NCBI RefSeq assembly: GCF_003590095.1 | Contig: NC_039488.1 | Span: 13,268,001-13,332,000, forward strand | Direction: 5' to 3' | Source of the DNA: Trichoplusia ni | Lineage: Eukaryota; Arthropoda; Insecta; Lepidoptera; Noctuidae | Length of the DNA: 64,000 nucleotides | Shown here: piece after piece, positions 45,051 through 56,400 of the stretch | Position numbering within the stretch: position 1 is the stretch's first letter | Layout of the letters: the number at the start of each line of letters is the position of its first letter | The notes under the pieces: generated by a model | Seen by the model: the letters and a program-made list of their open reading frames with translations, nothing else | What the model was told of the DNA's origin: nothing | Databases searched by the model: none | Position numbers and translations under genes: made by a program

Positions 45051-48000
45051 TTATAATATCTCGGCGGGCCAGTAGGGCGGCGGCAGCGGCGGCGGGGCGG
45101 CCGGCGGGCCCGCCGCGCAGTCGCAGTCCACGCGCGTCACCACGAAGTTGCCGTAGTCGTCCGTCAGCGAGCTGTGGCGCAGCGACCCGCACACGTGCGC
45201 GCCGCCGCCCGCGCACCACAGCCGCTCTGCGCACAACACGGCAACACATGCTACATCACGCTGTCTTACACTCATAACACATCCAAAACCACATCAACTT
45301 TTACGAAAGATACGATTAAGAGATAAATAATGCTTACCACTGCTTATGTCGACGTCAGTCATCAACTCTTCGTTCATCAGGGCTGACAGGGCATCGTCTG
45401 TGTGTTTAGAATCTGTAACAACAATTATCATTCAGATTATTAAGAGGACGATGCCACAAGTTCCTATTTATTAATAAGAGATTAGAATGTGGTGTACCTG
45501 GCTCTTCTTTTATAACAGGTTCCTCTTTAATAGCCCCGGGCACGGTGGGCGACGTCGGTGTTGTCGGCGTGGTGGGGGTGGTGGGCGTGGCGGGCGGAGT
45601 GGGCGCGGCGTCTGCGCCGGGGGGCGGGGCGCCGCCCGCCTCGCCGCTGCTGTTGGAGCTGCACTCGGGGCTGTACGGCGCCATCTGCACGCAAAATATT
45701 TACACAAATTATACAAATACGAGAGCTTAAGCTTTAAGAAAATCTATTAATATTAGTAATACAGCAGATTTTACTTACCCTAAGGCTCCTTCGTCGTCTA
45801 GGAGCCACTTCCGCCATTTTGTAGCTGGTGTCCATCGCCCAGTACGAGCCCTTACCAGGATCATCCTTACTGCGCGCTACCTTCATGAAGCACTTGTTTA
45901 AAGACAAGTTATGTCTTATTGAGTTCTGAAAGGGAAATAAAACAGATACACATACACATTTCCTTCATATTATAAAATAAAGTTCCATTATTCTAATACA
46001 ATTGTTTGTCCAGTTTATCCTCAAAAGTGTTTATACATTCACTTTTCGTGTCTTACTCACCATCCATCCTTTACCGGCCTCTTTGTAATACGGGAATGCA
46101 TTGCATATGTATGTGTAGATCTCGTTCAGCGTCATTTTGCCGTTCGGCGAGCTGCTGATGGCCAGGCGTATCATACTGGCATAACTGGAAACAAGGGAAA
46201 ATAGGTATACTGTCATCATACTATCATATGATGTGGAAAAGGAAAGTTTGTGATGATTGGAGATAATATCAACCAATTTTGAAAATTCTTGTTCTACTAA
46301 AAAGCTACATTAACCCCAGAAGAAGAACGATTAGACAAAAACTGGACTAGCTAGCAAAGAAGGCGTGGGACAACTGGTAAATACATACATATACACATGT
46401 TGTGGCAAAACTTAAAAAGAGCCCCAGTGTAGGCTTTGTTTGTCTCAGACTAAGTTAAAGTTTGTTCAATCAAACATTCAATAATCCAATGCGGGTAAAA
46501 AAGACATCTCAGTATCACAATTTTATTGGATAAATAAAAAAGCACCAAAGTTACTGATGTATGAAAAAAAGAAGCATGGTTATCATTGCATTTATTTTTA
46601 CTCAACAGTAGGGCTGTTACAATATTTTTAATACATTCATGATTTAAAATCTACTTGTGTTATCACATAGATAGGCACGGGCATGAGTTCAGGTGACTAA
46701 AGTAATTAAGTATGAATCATGTAAAAAGTTGTTCAACATAGGCAAGTTGATCAACTCTTTATATCAAACTGCAACCATGAACCTAACTTATAAATTATAA
46801 AAACTCTTGTCTAGTAATGGTTGTTTGAAAAAGGGGGTTCACTGACACATAAAGACAGTTCCATGAACAGTTAATAATTAATTTAGCAGAAAGAATGTTG
46901 CTAACCTATTTGCAATACAATAATCAATACATATCATAGAGATTATTATAGATTATGTTTTTATCTTAGGGATAACAGTACCAACGTCACACAAGCCTAA
47001 TCAAATATTTGGTGTTAATAACAATTTATCTGACAGCCGGCTTTTGATCCATGATAAAAAACCATGTCAAGAAGGTACAATCACATTGTTAATACTTTTC
47101 TGAGAATTGTTATTGACCATACATTTATTTCAAAGTAACAATTTAATATTCCTTCTTTCAGATTTGTGAATACTAATCCTATGTATTGTTGTCAAGGTAT
47201 ATTTTTGTTTGGTCTATATAGATGTAAATGTTTTACAATTTAATATGAAGTTTATGAATGTTCATAATTTGAACAGTTGCAGTTTTATGATTGATCAAAA
47301 ATTTGTGGTTACAGAAAATAGTGAATAGAAAAACAGCCTTTCATAAAATAGTTAATATTCGGATGATCCTGATAAAAATAAGTACCAACCAGCAGATTCC
47401 ATGTTATGTTGTTATTCAGAAATTTAACTAACAGTGGCCTAAACAGATACAGTTTCGTTTAAACAGTAAAAAATATAGTCTCTCTACATACCCTTGTGAT
47501 AGAAGAAGACTATCATTTCTTTGATGAATTACAATTTTGTTTCAAATTAAGGTCAGCTTCTAATTTCGAAAGGTAATTTTTCTATTATAATGATTGCCTT
47601 ACACAGGGTTAGATTGCTAAGCAGAATGTTATTTGAAAGTGAGGTATGTGTTTATTCCACAGAGGGCTATGATAATTAATTACTTTTCATGGTCAACCTA
47701 TGTTTTCACTGCTATAAACTCATAATCATCCTTATAATGGGTTTTTGTATTTATATATGCCACTCCAGTTGACTTCTATGAACTTCTGAACACTATTTAC
47801 TCTCTGAAGGTTATTACCAAAAAGGTTAATGTACCTACCTATATTTACACAAATGTTGAATATCAATAGCTATGGTATGGCATCAAAGTAAATGACGATG
47901 CTAATATGCTTAGTATCCATGCAATTGCATTTTAGCAACTAAGACCTGTTTTGTAATACTTGTGTCAGCATTTTCAATAATACTGACTACTACTACATGT

Positions 48001-48308
48001 ATATTTTACCTAATTTAAATACGTATTTTATTAGTCATCATTTTAAGGGTCACAAGTGACGCATTCTCACGTATTAGGAAGTATTCAAGCTCTTAGCATT
48101 GAAAAATCGTTTACCTGTACGCGGGCTTCGCGTGTTTGATTTTGTTCGTGTTCTCTTTTTGGTCGGCCTCTTTGTTATTGTTTTCCTGCTGCAGGCCGAG
48201 CGGCTGCACATCTTCGTACAGAAACCGCGGTATAGGGCCTAGCGGACTGTGGCGTGGCGGGCCAGGGCTGAACGCAGGGAGCCACTCCACGCCTGGAGAA
48301 TCGCTCAT
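45051..48308 (-). CDS. Forkhead transcription factor, FoxJ2/FoxJ3 type
   Basis: DNA-binding regulator. Six exons: 48308-48115, 46184-46061, 45925-45779, 45684-45498, 45412-45338, 45226-45051, phases consistent, 300 residues, stop TAA. The forkhead domain spans about residues 58-155: HAKPAYSYASMIRLAI, KMTLNEIYTYIC, FPYYKEAGKGW, then the recognition helix NSIRHNLSLNKCF and the wing SKDDPGKGSYWAMD. KMTL.EIY..IC..FPYYKEAG and RSKDDPGKGSYW match vertebrate FOXJ3 best from recollection. A basic tail (PRRRRSLR) may serve nuclear import. Exon four has TTP repeats and two KEEP motifs (AIKEEP, VIKEEP) that fit SUMO consensus sites. The C terminus is short and proline-rich compared with vertebrate FOXJ proteins (about 570-620 residues). 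Its donor after the wing is AGG|GTAAGT, one base beyond an apparent AG|GGTAAG choice. Confidence 0.93.
46185..48114 (-). other. Forkhead gene first intron, nothing else seen
   Basis: 1.9-kb AT-rich intron that interrupts the forkhead domain within the Ser codon of AYSYAS. No repeats or genes recognised. Confidence 0.7.
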
Positions 48309-48316
48309 TGTCCCAT
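48305..48316 (-). promoter_or_regulatory. Three-codon upstream ORF overlapping the forkhead start
   Basis: Reading the minus strand, ATGGGACAATGA encodes a minimal ORF whose TGA stop overlaps the main ATG (as ATGA). It is present only if transcription starts upstream of 48316, which is likely. It could lower translation or work through reinitiation. Confidence 0.55.
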
Positions 48317-49069
48317 CAATATTCGCGCACTTTCACCACACTTCGCGTTCTCATCACCGCATGAACACAAAAACATAGGCTTTATCCTCACTCTGTGGGC
48401 GTAACGCTCTTGCTACCTTTTATGAAGATGATCCTCATTGTAGGACATTGAGAATCCTTGAAATGACGACTAACTTGATCCACTGTCACAAGAATAATGC
48501 GCATGAACGAGACCAGTATGCAAACTTAATAACACACGAATATGTTGCAAAACACTTAAATTAACTTATTAAATAACTTAAAAAATGAAAGAAAATTTTA
48601 TTTTACATGAAAATTGAAATTATTATGACATTTGAGGCACCTACAACAAGGAAAATGGCGGCGTTTTGGGTGTGCTATGTTCGGAAACGAATTTGAATGC
48701 GTGTTTCTGACAATGAATGGGGTCAAAAGTAAAATAATTATCCGAAATATTTTTGATACACTCGATTTATTTTTACAACTACGTAAAACTTATTAGCTAA
48801 GTCAACCACGAAATCATCTACTTTAACTTTTTGAACGAAGAGAACTTACAATTTTATAGTATAGCAACATTAAATCGGTGTGTCATAATGAATAGATTTA
48901 AAAAAACTGTCAGTTTGAACAAAGTGATCGAGGGAAGGAGTTGTGTTTTCCGTTCTTTTATTTTAACGGTTTGTTGACAATTATTTATAAACGTATAAAT
49001 TAACTAACTTAAATAGTGTGTGAACATTAACTTGATTCCTGTGGTGGATTACAAAGTGAACCGTTAACG
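48309..49069. promoter_or_regulatory. Divergent promoter region, forkhead and myosin genes
   Basis: The two start codons point away from each other across 761 bases. AAAATGGCGGC at 48652-48662 matches a YY1/Pho-type site often found at housekeeping promoters. No TATA box was identified with confidence. 5' UTRs of both genes and possibly an untranslated exon lie here. Confidence 0.6.
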
Positions 49070-49158
49070 ATGGCTACGCAGCCAGAAGTCGGTGTGTCCG
49101 ACTTTGTCCTACTGGACAATTTGACCGCCGATACCTTTATTGAAAATTTGCATTTGAG
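49070..49158 (+). CDS. Class I unconventional myosin, first coding exon (partial)
   Basis: ATG in ACGATGG context; 29 codons plus two bases, then donor AG|GTGAGT. GVSDFVLLDNLTADTFIENL is the characteristic start of the class I myosin motor domain, just before the stretch that forms the IYTYIG motif in family members. Candidates are Myosin-ID (fly Myo31DF, which sets left-right asymmetry) and Myosin-IC (fly Myo61F); the exon alone fits both, with DFVLLD favouring ID and FIENL seen in IC. The protein would be an actin motor of about 1000 residues acting at membranes. All further exons are outside the window, so the first coding intron exceeds 14.8 kb. Confidence 0.82.
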
Positions 49159-51689
49159 GTGAGTTCATAATGTTTCGTCAACAACCTTATGTTATTCTGC
49201 CACTATGAAAAAACTTATCAGTGATCGCATGATTAGAATCAACGATTTTTCCGTTTGTTTTTGTTATTTTTGTTGATTATAAGAATGTAAATAAATCGTA
49301 AATATAGGATGTTGATAAATTCTTTGCTCTTTCTACCCATGTGATACGCAACAGAATACAAACACTCTATGCTGGCGAACCTTCACAGGGGGTAATAAGT
49401 TCTCAAAATAAATGTATTCACACAACTTTTATTTGATTACATGGCATGTCTTCATACTTCATGGCCTTGCATTTTACACCTGTTTTAATAATAAACATGT
49501 TGTCAGTTAAAATAGTGAATATTGATCTATAAATTTAAGTACATAACTTAAATAAAAATAAGAATTTATAAAACTTTTATGATTTGAACAAAAAAAAAAC
49601 CCTCTTATTTTAGTTAAATTTATGTAACACTTAAAAAGGTATAAACTATTAAATTGTATGAACAAACATTAAAAAAAAGATATTTAAAGGTCACAAATCA
49701 TTATTTTTAAATATTATTGTTAACACGCACAATAACATTGTTTTACAAATAACTTTTCACCTAAATAGTGAAGTTACATTGACTTGAAGATAACATAAAT
49801 GTGACATCATTAGTGACTCATAGTCCAGTAATATTAGCATAGGCATAATATTTATTTACACATCTTCAGTTGTTTATTCATTTAGCACCAACTATATTAA
49901 AAAAAAATAAACGATAAGAACCTTTATGATGAATCCTGTAGACAGAACAGGCTAGATACAAAAAACATTCAGACATGTCTGCTGTTTTAAGTAAAACAAA
50001 ACATTTTTATATGAATGCCACTCATTTTATACCAACACTAAAAATGATATAAAACCTATATCAAGAAAGGAAAGTTAGTAATTAATTTAATGATTTTGCA
50101 TAAAGATAAGACTTGACTAGATAGCTCGTAAACTATGTATGAGTAGACAGCTGTCTAATTACTTGGCGGTTGTAGTGACAACATAATTATTGTAAGCACT
50201 CATAGAGAACATTTTTTGTACTTTGTTAATTAATTTTCATTGTTTCTGTTTTGGAAACAGCTGATTGTGTTCATGTAAGTCATGTTGCTGTGGTATTCTT
50301 AATTTGCTTGGTTTTCGTCACTGTCCAATGTTTCGTAATTATTTTTCATTGTTAAGATGGGATTATTATATTTATTATTGTTTCTTTCTTTAAAAAAGCG
50401 GATATTCAATATAAAGTATTATGGAGGAAAAATTGCTTAAAGAAATTGCATTTGAACAAGAGTTCCAGGTTTCCTTCTGCTTGAGTTTTGTAATTTTCGA
50501 ACACAGCATTCGTATTTTACTTACCAGAATAACATAATATTTTACATAACTTAACATCTATATTCTACAGATATTTATATAATAATACGTAAATAATTTA
50601 CGTTTTTCGTTAGTCAAGTATGGTAACACAAAAATACTTTTTGTGCGGCGCCAGTAGCACCTGCCGTCCCTAGTAATTTTTTGCTTCTTCACCCATCGCT
50701 AATCATATAACTAGCTAACTGAAATAAAATAAATGCATAATACCTTCATACCCTTAAAACCTCGTCAAACCACCTTGAAACATAAAAAAACTTTAACAAT
50801 ACAAACTTATGACCACGACAATGATCTAATCGCCTTAAAAACAAACACATCATCACTAATTATTTACTTATTTCATATGTTAACATGCAAGACGTCATCA
50901 CCCCGTACAAAAGAAACATGCATTTCGGATGACGAAAATAAATTTAAAAATAACGGCCACGTGATTCTATGCACATATTTTTGGGACTTTATAGTTGTTT
51001 GAAGTTTCAAGATCACTTAAACATGTCTGTTACTGTCTTGTTAATGACTACACTTTAGCGTATGCTTTCTCTACAGAAATCCATGGGTCGTAGGTATGAA
51101 CCGCATGTTTTCTCAGTATTGTGGCGAAGTATCAGATTAAATTAAGCACTTACAATACCTATTAACACCGTGCTATTACTGACGTCTAAAAGGATGATTA
51201 ATCGTGTTATGTGCTTCAGCTTTGAGTCGAAATCATTTAAACCTGTCTGCAACATTCGGAAGTGAACTGCAAAATTAATAGGGTTGCAGAGTAGGAAGAC
51301 TGTACATACTGGAATAACGTCGATTCTCGATTGAAATACCGGCACGATAGTGTAGAAGGCGTAAGTTCGGACCCGTCACGTATCAATTTCAGCAAAGAGC
51401 ATCTGGAAATTTCAATCAAGATTGGTTTTTACATTATTATATGAAAAAGATGTAATCGACTTCATTAGTTCTTGAGAGAGAGAGAGAGGAGAAAAGTAGT
51501 CGGGCTCAATAAAGGTAAATTAGAAGTTCCTAATGATGCTTCGATTGCTGCTGATGTACTTACCCATTTACGATAGCAATAAGTAGGTATGTGTGTTTAC
51601 TACTAAGCTTCATCAACTTGCTTCATTAGGAGCCCAGTGGGCTTATTGGAAACTGGAGAATATCACCATTGGCTAAAAAAAGCTGAGAA

Positions 51690-51960
51690 AACGCAAATTT
51701 CTTATCGGCTGACGTCAGTAATCAAATGGACTCTACCTGTACCTGTGCTACGTCCTATCTTACACACTTCTCCGGGGTGATATGCTAATGACTTCAATCC
51801 ACGCTGAAGGCACAGCGTGGGGATATGTCGGGACTCCCCCCGACTAGAATCACTCCGGGCCCCTTCAACTGCCTGAGCCAGACCTACGGGATCGCTCGCG
51901 CATGCTCTGCGCAAAGCGGGCTGGCGTCCTATCCTAGACTACGGTCTCCGAAATAAGCTG
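51690..51960. repeat. GC-rich patch, possible repeat fragment
   Basis: Base composition contrasts with the AT-rich surroundings; contains a TGACGTCA site near 51713 and CTGCCTGAGCCAGACCTACG. A minus-strand frame of 70 codons exists but has no known relative I can name. Probably a piece of a mobile element. Confidence 0.3.
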
Positions 51961-53172
51961 ATCCTATCTAACAACAACGTTTTGACCAATATTTGCATTC
52001 TTGACGATTGTTGTATTTGTCATATAGAGATATCAAATATGCCTGCTTTAAAATCCCTCCTATATCATGGTCAGTATTTCCTGCAATAATTGTGTTTATG
52101 TATAGAGACCCACTTTACTAGTCTCACACACATTCCCTCCTCCAAAAAGGATAGATGTATCGCGTCTCGCCTTTATTTACTCTAACTTAGTATGATGGTG
52201 GAAGCCTACGATGACACAGTGACTGATGTCATCGCTCAAGGTGTGTGAGCGGCCTTTTATCAAGTTTTCCTTGTATTATTGTTTGTTTAATGCCTCTATC
52301 GAGCTATAAAGAACACTGTACATGGAAAAATTGCAATAAGGGACAAAAAGGCCTTTAGTTTTATGAGATAAAGGGTCAACTTCACGTTATCGTCAGCTAA
52401 TTATTGAACATATAAAGAAGGTTCAAAATACTTTATTATTATTATTTTTATTTGAGTTAAACAAGTCTTTCTCGTTACTCCTTTCTTTGGCTTAAAGGTT
52501 GTAGTTCAGTTTCTTCATTTAAATAATATTCTGTAGGAAGATTTTCTCAACAATAGCCTACATAAAGTTTATAATCTATAATAACGTCAAATGATGTCGT
52601 CACCGCAAATGCCTCATTGCATTTTCCACAATAGCGCAAAATAAACATTACTATAACCTCCTTTTCACAATGCATGTAAACTCACCACATGAATTAAATA
52701 GGAAGCTATTCTATGCCATACCACTGACGTCTCACTCGATTTCATGACACCACAGACCTCGCGCCTACAGCCATTCCAAGTTCAAATTCGAATTAACAAT
52801 TCCATTCGACATTAGAAGGCTGCTTTAAAAAAATGTAGTCTCAGTACTTTTTCTCTTTGGCTTGATTTTATAGCTTGCCTTTAAGCACAATGGCGTGCCG
52901 ACGTAATTAAACGAAATTTCTGCAACATCTTACATGTGCCGCCATTTTCATGATTTAATAAAATGTTAAATGTAAGGTTAGGTTAACGATAAAACCAGCA
53001 GTAACTTTGATGTTTTCGCTGGCACTTACGAACGCTATTAACTTTTACAGTTACCTATATACTCGTAATTAAATTGATACGTTAAATACCTTGTATTTAT
53101 AGTATTTGTACTACATGTTGAACATAAGCATTGCTGGGATAGCCACAAATTTCGGACTTCAATTATTAGTTT

Positions 53173-53430
53173 ACTAGCTGTTGCCCGCGACTTCTCTGCG
53201 TGTTAGAAGATATAAATTATGATTTATACCTGCCCTGTTTTGTCCACAATTTCCATTGTATCTTCCCTCCTATTAGTCGCAGCCTGATGGTATATAGCCT
53301 AAAACCTTCGTCGATGAATGGTCAATTCAACACAAAAAGAGTTTTTCAATTTGGACAAGAGGTTCCTGAGATTAGCGCGATCAAACAAACTCTTCAGCTT
53401 TATATATTAGTAAGATATATTAGTATAGAT
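53173..53430. mobile_element. RTE-like LINE 3' fragment
   Basis: Starts ACTAGCTGTTGCCCGCGACT and shares GTTCCTGAGATTAGCGCG and CTTCAGCTTTATATATTAGT with the element at 16812-17040, but carries about 30 extra internal bases. Noncoding 3' end only. Confidence 0.6.
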
Positions 53431-56400
53431 TAAGTAACTTACAAACAATAAAACATTGAATATGCGATACAGTTGCTTTACTCATGGAAAACAGCATCTT
53501 TACTGAAGATAAATGTTCTACCTAAATATTTAGTGATTTTCCTTGAGGTAACTATCGGCGGTTGGATTATTAATTAAGCGTATAAAGCTTATTGCACATG
53601 TGTCAGCATCGCACGTGCTGTATGCCTCGGGTTTTCTGTCAAACTCACATATGCTACAGCAATAAGAGAAACAGGCGTTTAATGAATCGCGGTCGTTGCA
53701 TACATGTGTGCTGTGCAACCGGCTTAAATAAAAAGTGATGAAAGTTAACAGAAAAAAATGATTTATATCAACGAACGGCATCCAATGTATCCAAATGAGT
53801 AAAAGAGATTTATGAGTCCAAATCGATCTTCTTATTTAGTTTAAAGTTGATTTTAGAACCGGTTGAACTTCTACTGGACTGTGTTTCCGTTTGAATCGCA
53901 GACGAAAATGTCAATATCTTGATAGTATGTACCTCAACACTGGCTCTCTTACTCTCTGGACAGCACACCTACATGGTTTTAGATAGCAATTCTGAATAAA
54001 CTTGTATAATCTATAGCGATATTACTTGCTTATTCTTATTACTCAATACAGTTTTTTGCTAATATAGAAATAAATAACTATTCCTAACTTTAGACGTAGG
54101 TTTATTTCGACTTCCGTTCTCATACCTAATCGGCATCCATTGATATCTTAAACTTCCCGTGGGAGGTAACATTTTCCCACCATGCTAGCAAAAATAGAAC
54201 ATTTTCCCAGCGCGTCTGACTGTCATAATGCTATCTAGATAATCGCCGGTAAAAGGTTGTTGTATTTTGTAATACAACGGTTCTTGCTAGGTAATGTAAC
54301 TGCACAAATATTTCTGTTTACTGTCTGTAGCTTTAGTTCCAAGGATTATGAAGATTTCATCGCTTAATCATTGAATACGTGACAAACAAGGCGGGAATTA
54401 CTTTTGTATTAATACAATAAGATCAGTTAAATAACGAGACTTAACTTTCAAAGCGTAACGTAATGTTAGAGTTCCCCTTTTATCAGAACTTGCAGCAATC
54501 GCAATCTGGACGCAATCGTCTGTCGTCTTTAGAGCAATTCCCTTTCCTCCACGGTAAACTGTTTGTACACACTACAAATTAAAAGAACATTACAAAGTTC
54601 CGTTTAATGGGACTCAATTCGTTCGAACTAGGTCACAGTCGTGCCGTACATCTTTGACTATCGTACTGGAGTCATAATATTAACCAAAATAAACAGTTAT
54701 TACTTGTCAAATACTTTCACGACGCACACTGAGTGCGGACATTAAGGAAATAGGTCGCATCACTTTAATGGTTTATTAATAACGCACTCGTTGTTGTGAA
54801 CACTATGGAATGCAGTTGCGGAATGAGGGAACGTTTGTCACTATACGTACTGTTGTAGGTAGCGTAGGGCCGAGGAGATTATCCGAGTACGAGTTGTAAC
54901 AGTGAAGTATTTGATCTGAGAATACTATGATAAATTTATTGATGGAGTTGCAAAGCCAACAAGCAGAAGATGCAATATGTCACAGCCTGACAAAAACTCG
55001 TTTTTATCTCTACCATACAATATTGGATATTCGGGAAAAATATTTCATTTAAAATTGTTCCTGGTAATTTAAGACTTGGTTGTGCTGTTAAAGGAATTAA
55101 AGAAACAAAACAGTGACAAAAACGCAATAAAATAATCATTTTGGAAATACTTATTTATTTTAGGCATCCAACCCAACCGTTCAAGATTATTCGTCATAAG
55201 TACAGGCAATTAAAAACTCGTGTTTAAGAATAATGTCCACAAGAATGAAACCAGTTTGTTGTGAAGTTAAACGTCACAGCTACACACGGGGACTGGCCGG
55301 TCGCCGCTAATGACCGGCTTCTAATTAAGGACAATGGGCCCAGTTAGCCGGCTAGCATATGCAGAATGTTTGCATATTACTGCACTTTGGTTGTGCCATA
55401 AAAGTTCCAAGAATGCCTAAGATATTGTCGGTTTTGAACAGAAAATATACTTCTGGCATTCTAAGAAAGTAGCTTCTTAATTTAATTGTAAAATATTACC
55501 TATCTTCCAGTCATTCATCGGTGAAAAAATAAGCAAAGCACAGGAAATGCATTGCATTTGCTAATATAATCTGTGGCTTGGTGATAACGAACTAGTAGAT
55601 AGACTATAACGAAAGAGCCTACCATATTTCTTTCAAATCTGTTGATAACGTTACATAGAAAGCGGTGTAACACGAGGATTATCATCTTATCGTCTTCATC
55701 TTCAAAATAATAAAAGTTTCGAAAGACACACAATGTTTTATATAATATACGATTTCTGGATGGAACCGTCACACTTTTATCTTGGCCCTTTGCGTCAGAG
55801 TGTGATAATTGTCGTGTGAAGACAGATGACACTCGACAGCAGTCGTAGAGATTGGCCTGTCAACATGTATGATATTAGTTTGACCGCCCAGGGAGCTCTG
55901 AAGTATGTATACGAGTATATTAAAGACTTATGCGACGAAGCCGTCACACGAAAGAGCTGATTGTTCTATAAGTGATACAACTACTTAATAAAACCCTCAA
56001 TCAACCATGAAATTTGGTTTGAATCTGATGTTTTTAGAAAAACCAGCAAGAGTGTCAGCTAGTTTTGTAACAGAAATATTTGGTGTACATAATTAGTTTG
56101 CTAGATTTTAGCGTAGGTCTTGACAAGCTTTTCAAATCCCAAAGCATACTTTGCGTCTCTGTCAAAGCATAGTTTTTCCTTGTTTCATGACAGTCCGTGT
56201 ATTGAATGCAGTTTCCTTTATTGATCGATGCCGAAACATGGGTCTTGATATTTAAAAACAATTGACACCATTACATTATACATGTTAAGTACATCACTGC
56301 TGTATCAACTGAGTACGTTTGAATTAGTTACAAGTTATGCGAGTTATACTAAACACGCTTTGCATGTATGGAATATTATTTAAGTAATAATGCCGGCATC

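Noticed and set aside
45510..45716. Pro/Arg-rich frame through the forkhead exon (WRRTAPSAAPTAAA)
   Set aside because: It would need the donor one base earlier in the preceding exon. With AGG|GTAAGT the phase is 0 and the frame with KEEP motifs continues in phase to the last exon.
51702..51914. 70-codon minus-strand frame in a GC-rich patch
   Set aside because: No recognisable domain, no splice-consistent neighbours; more likely repeat DNA.
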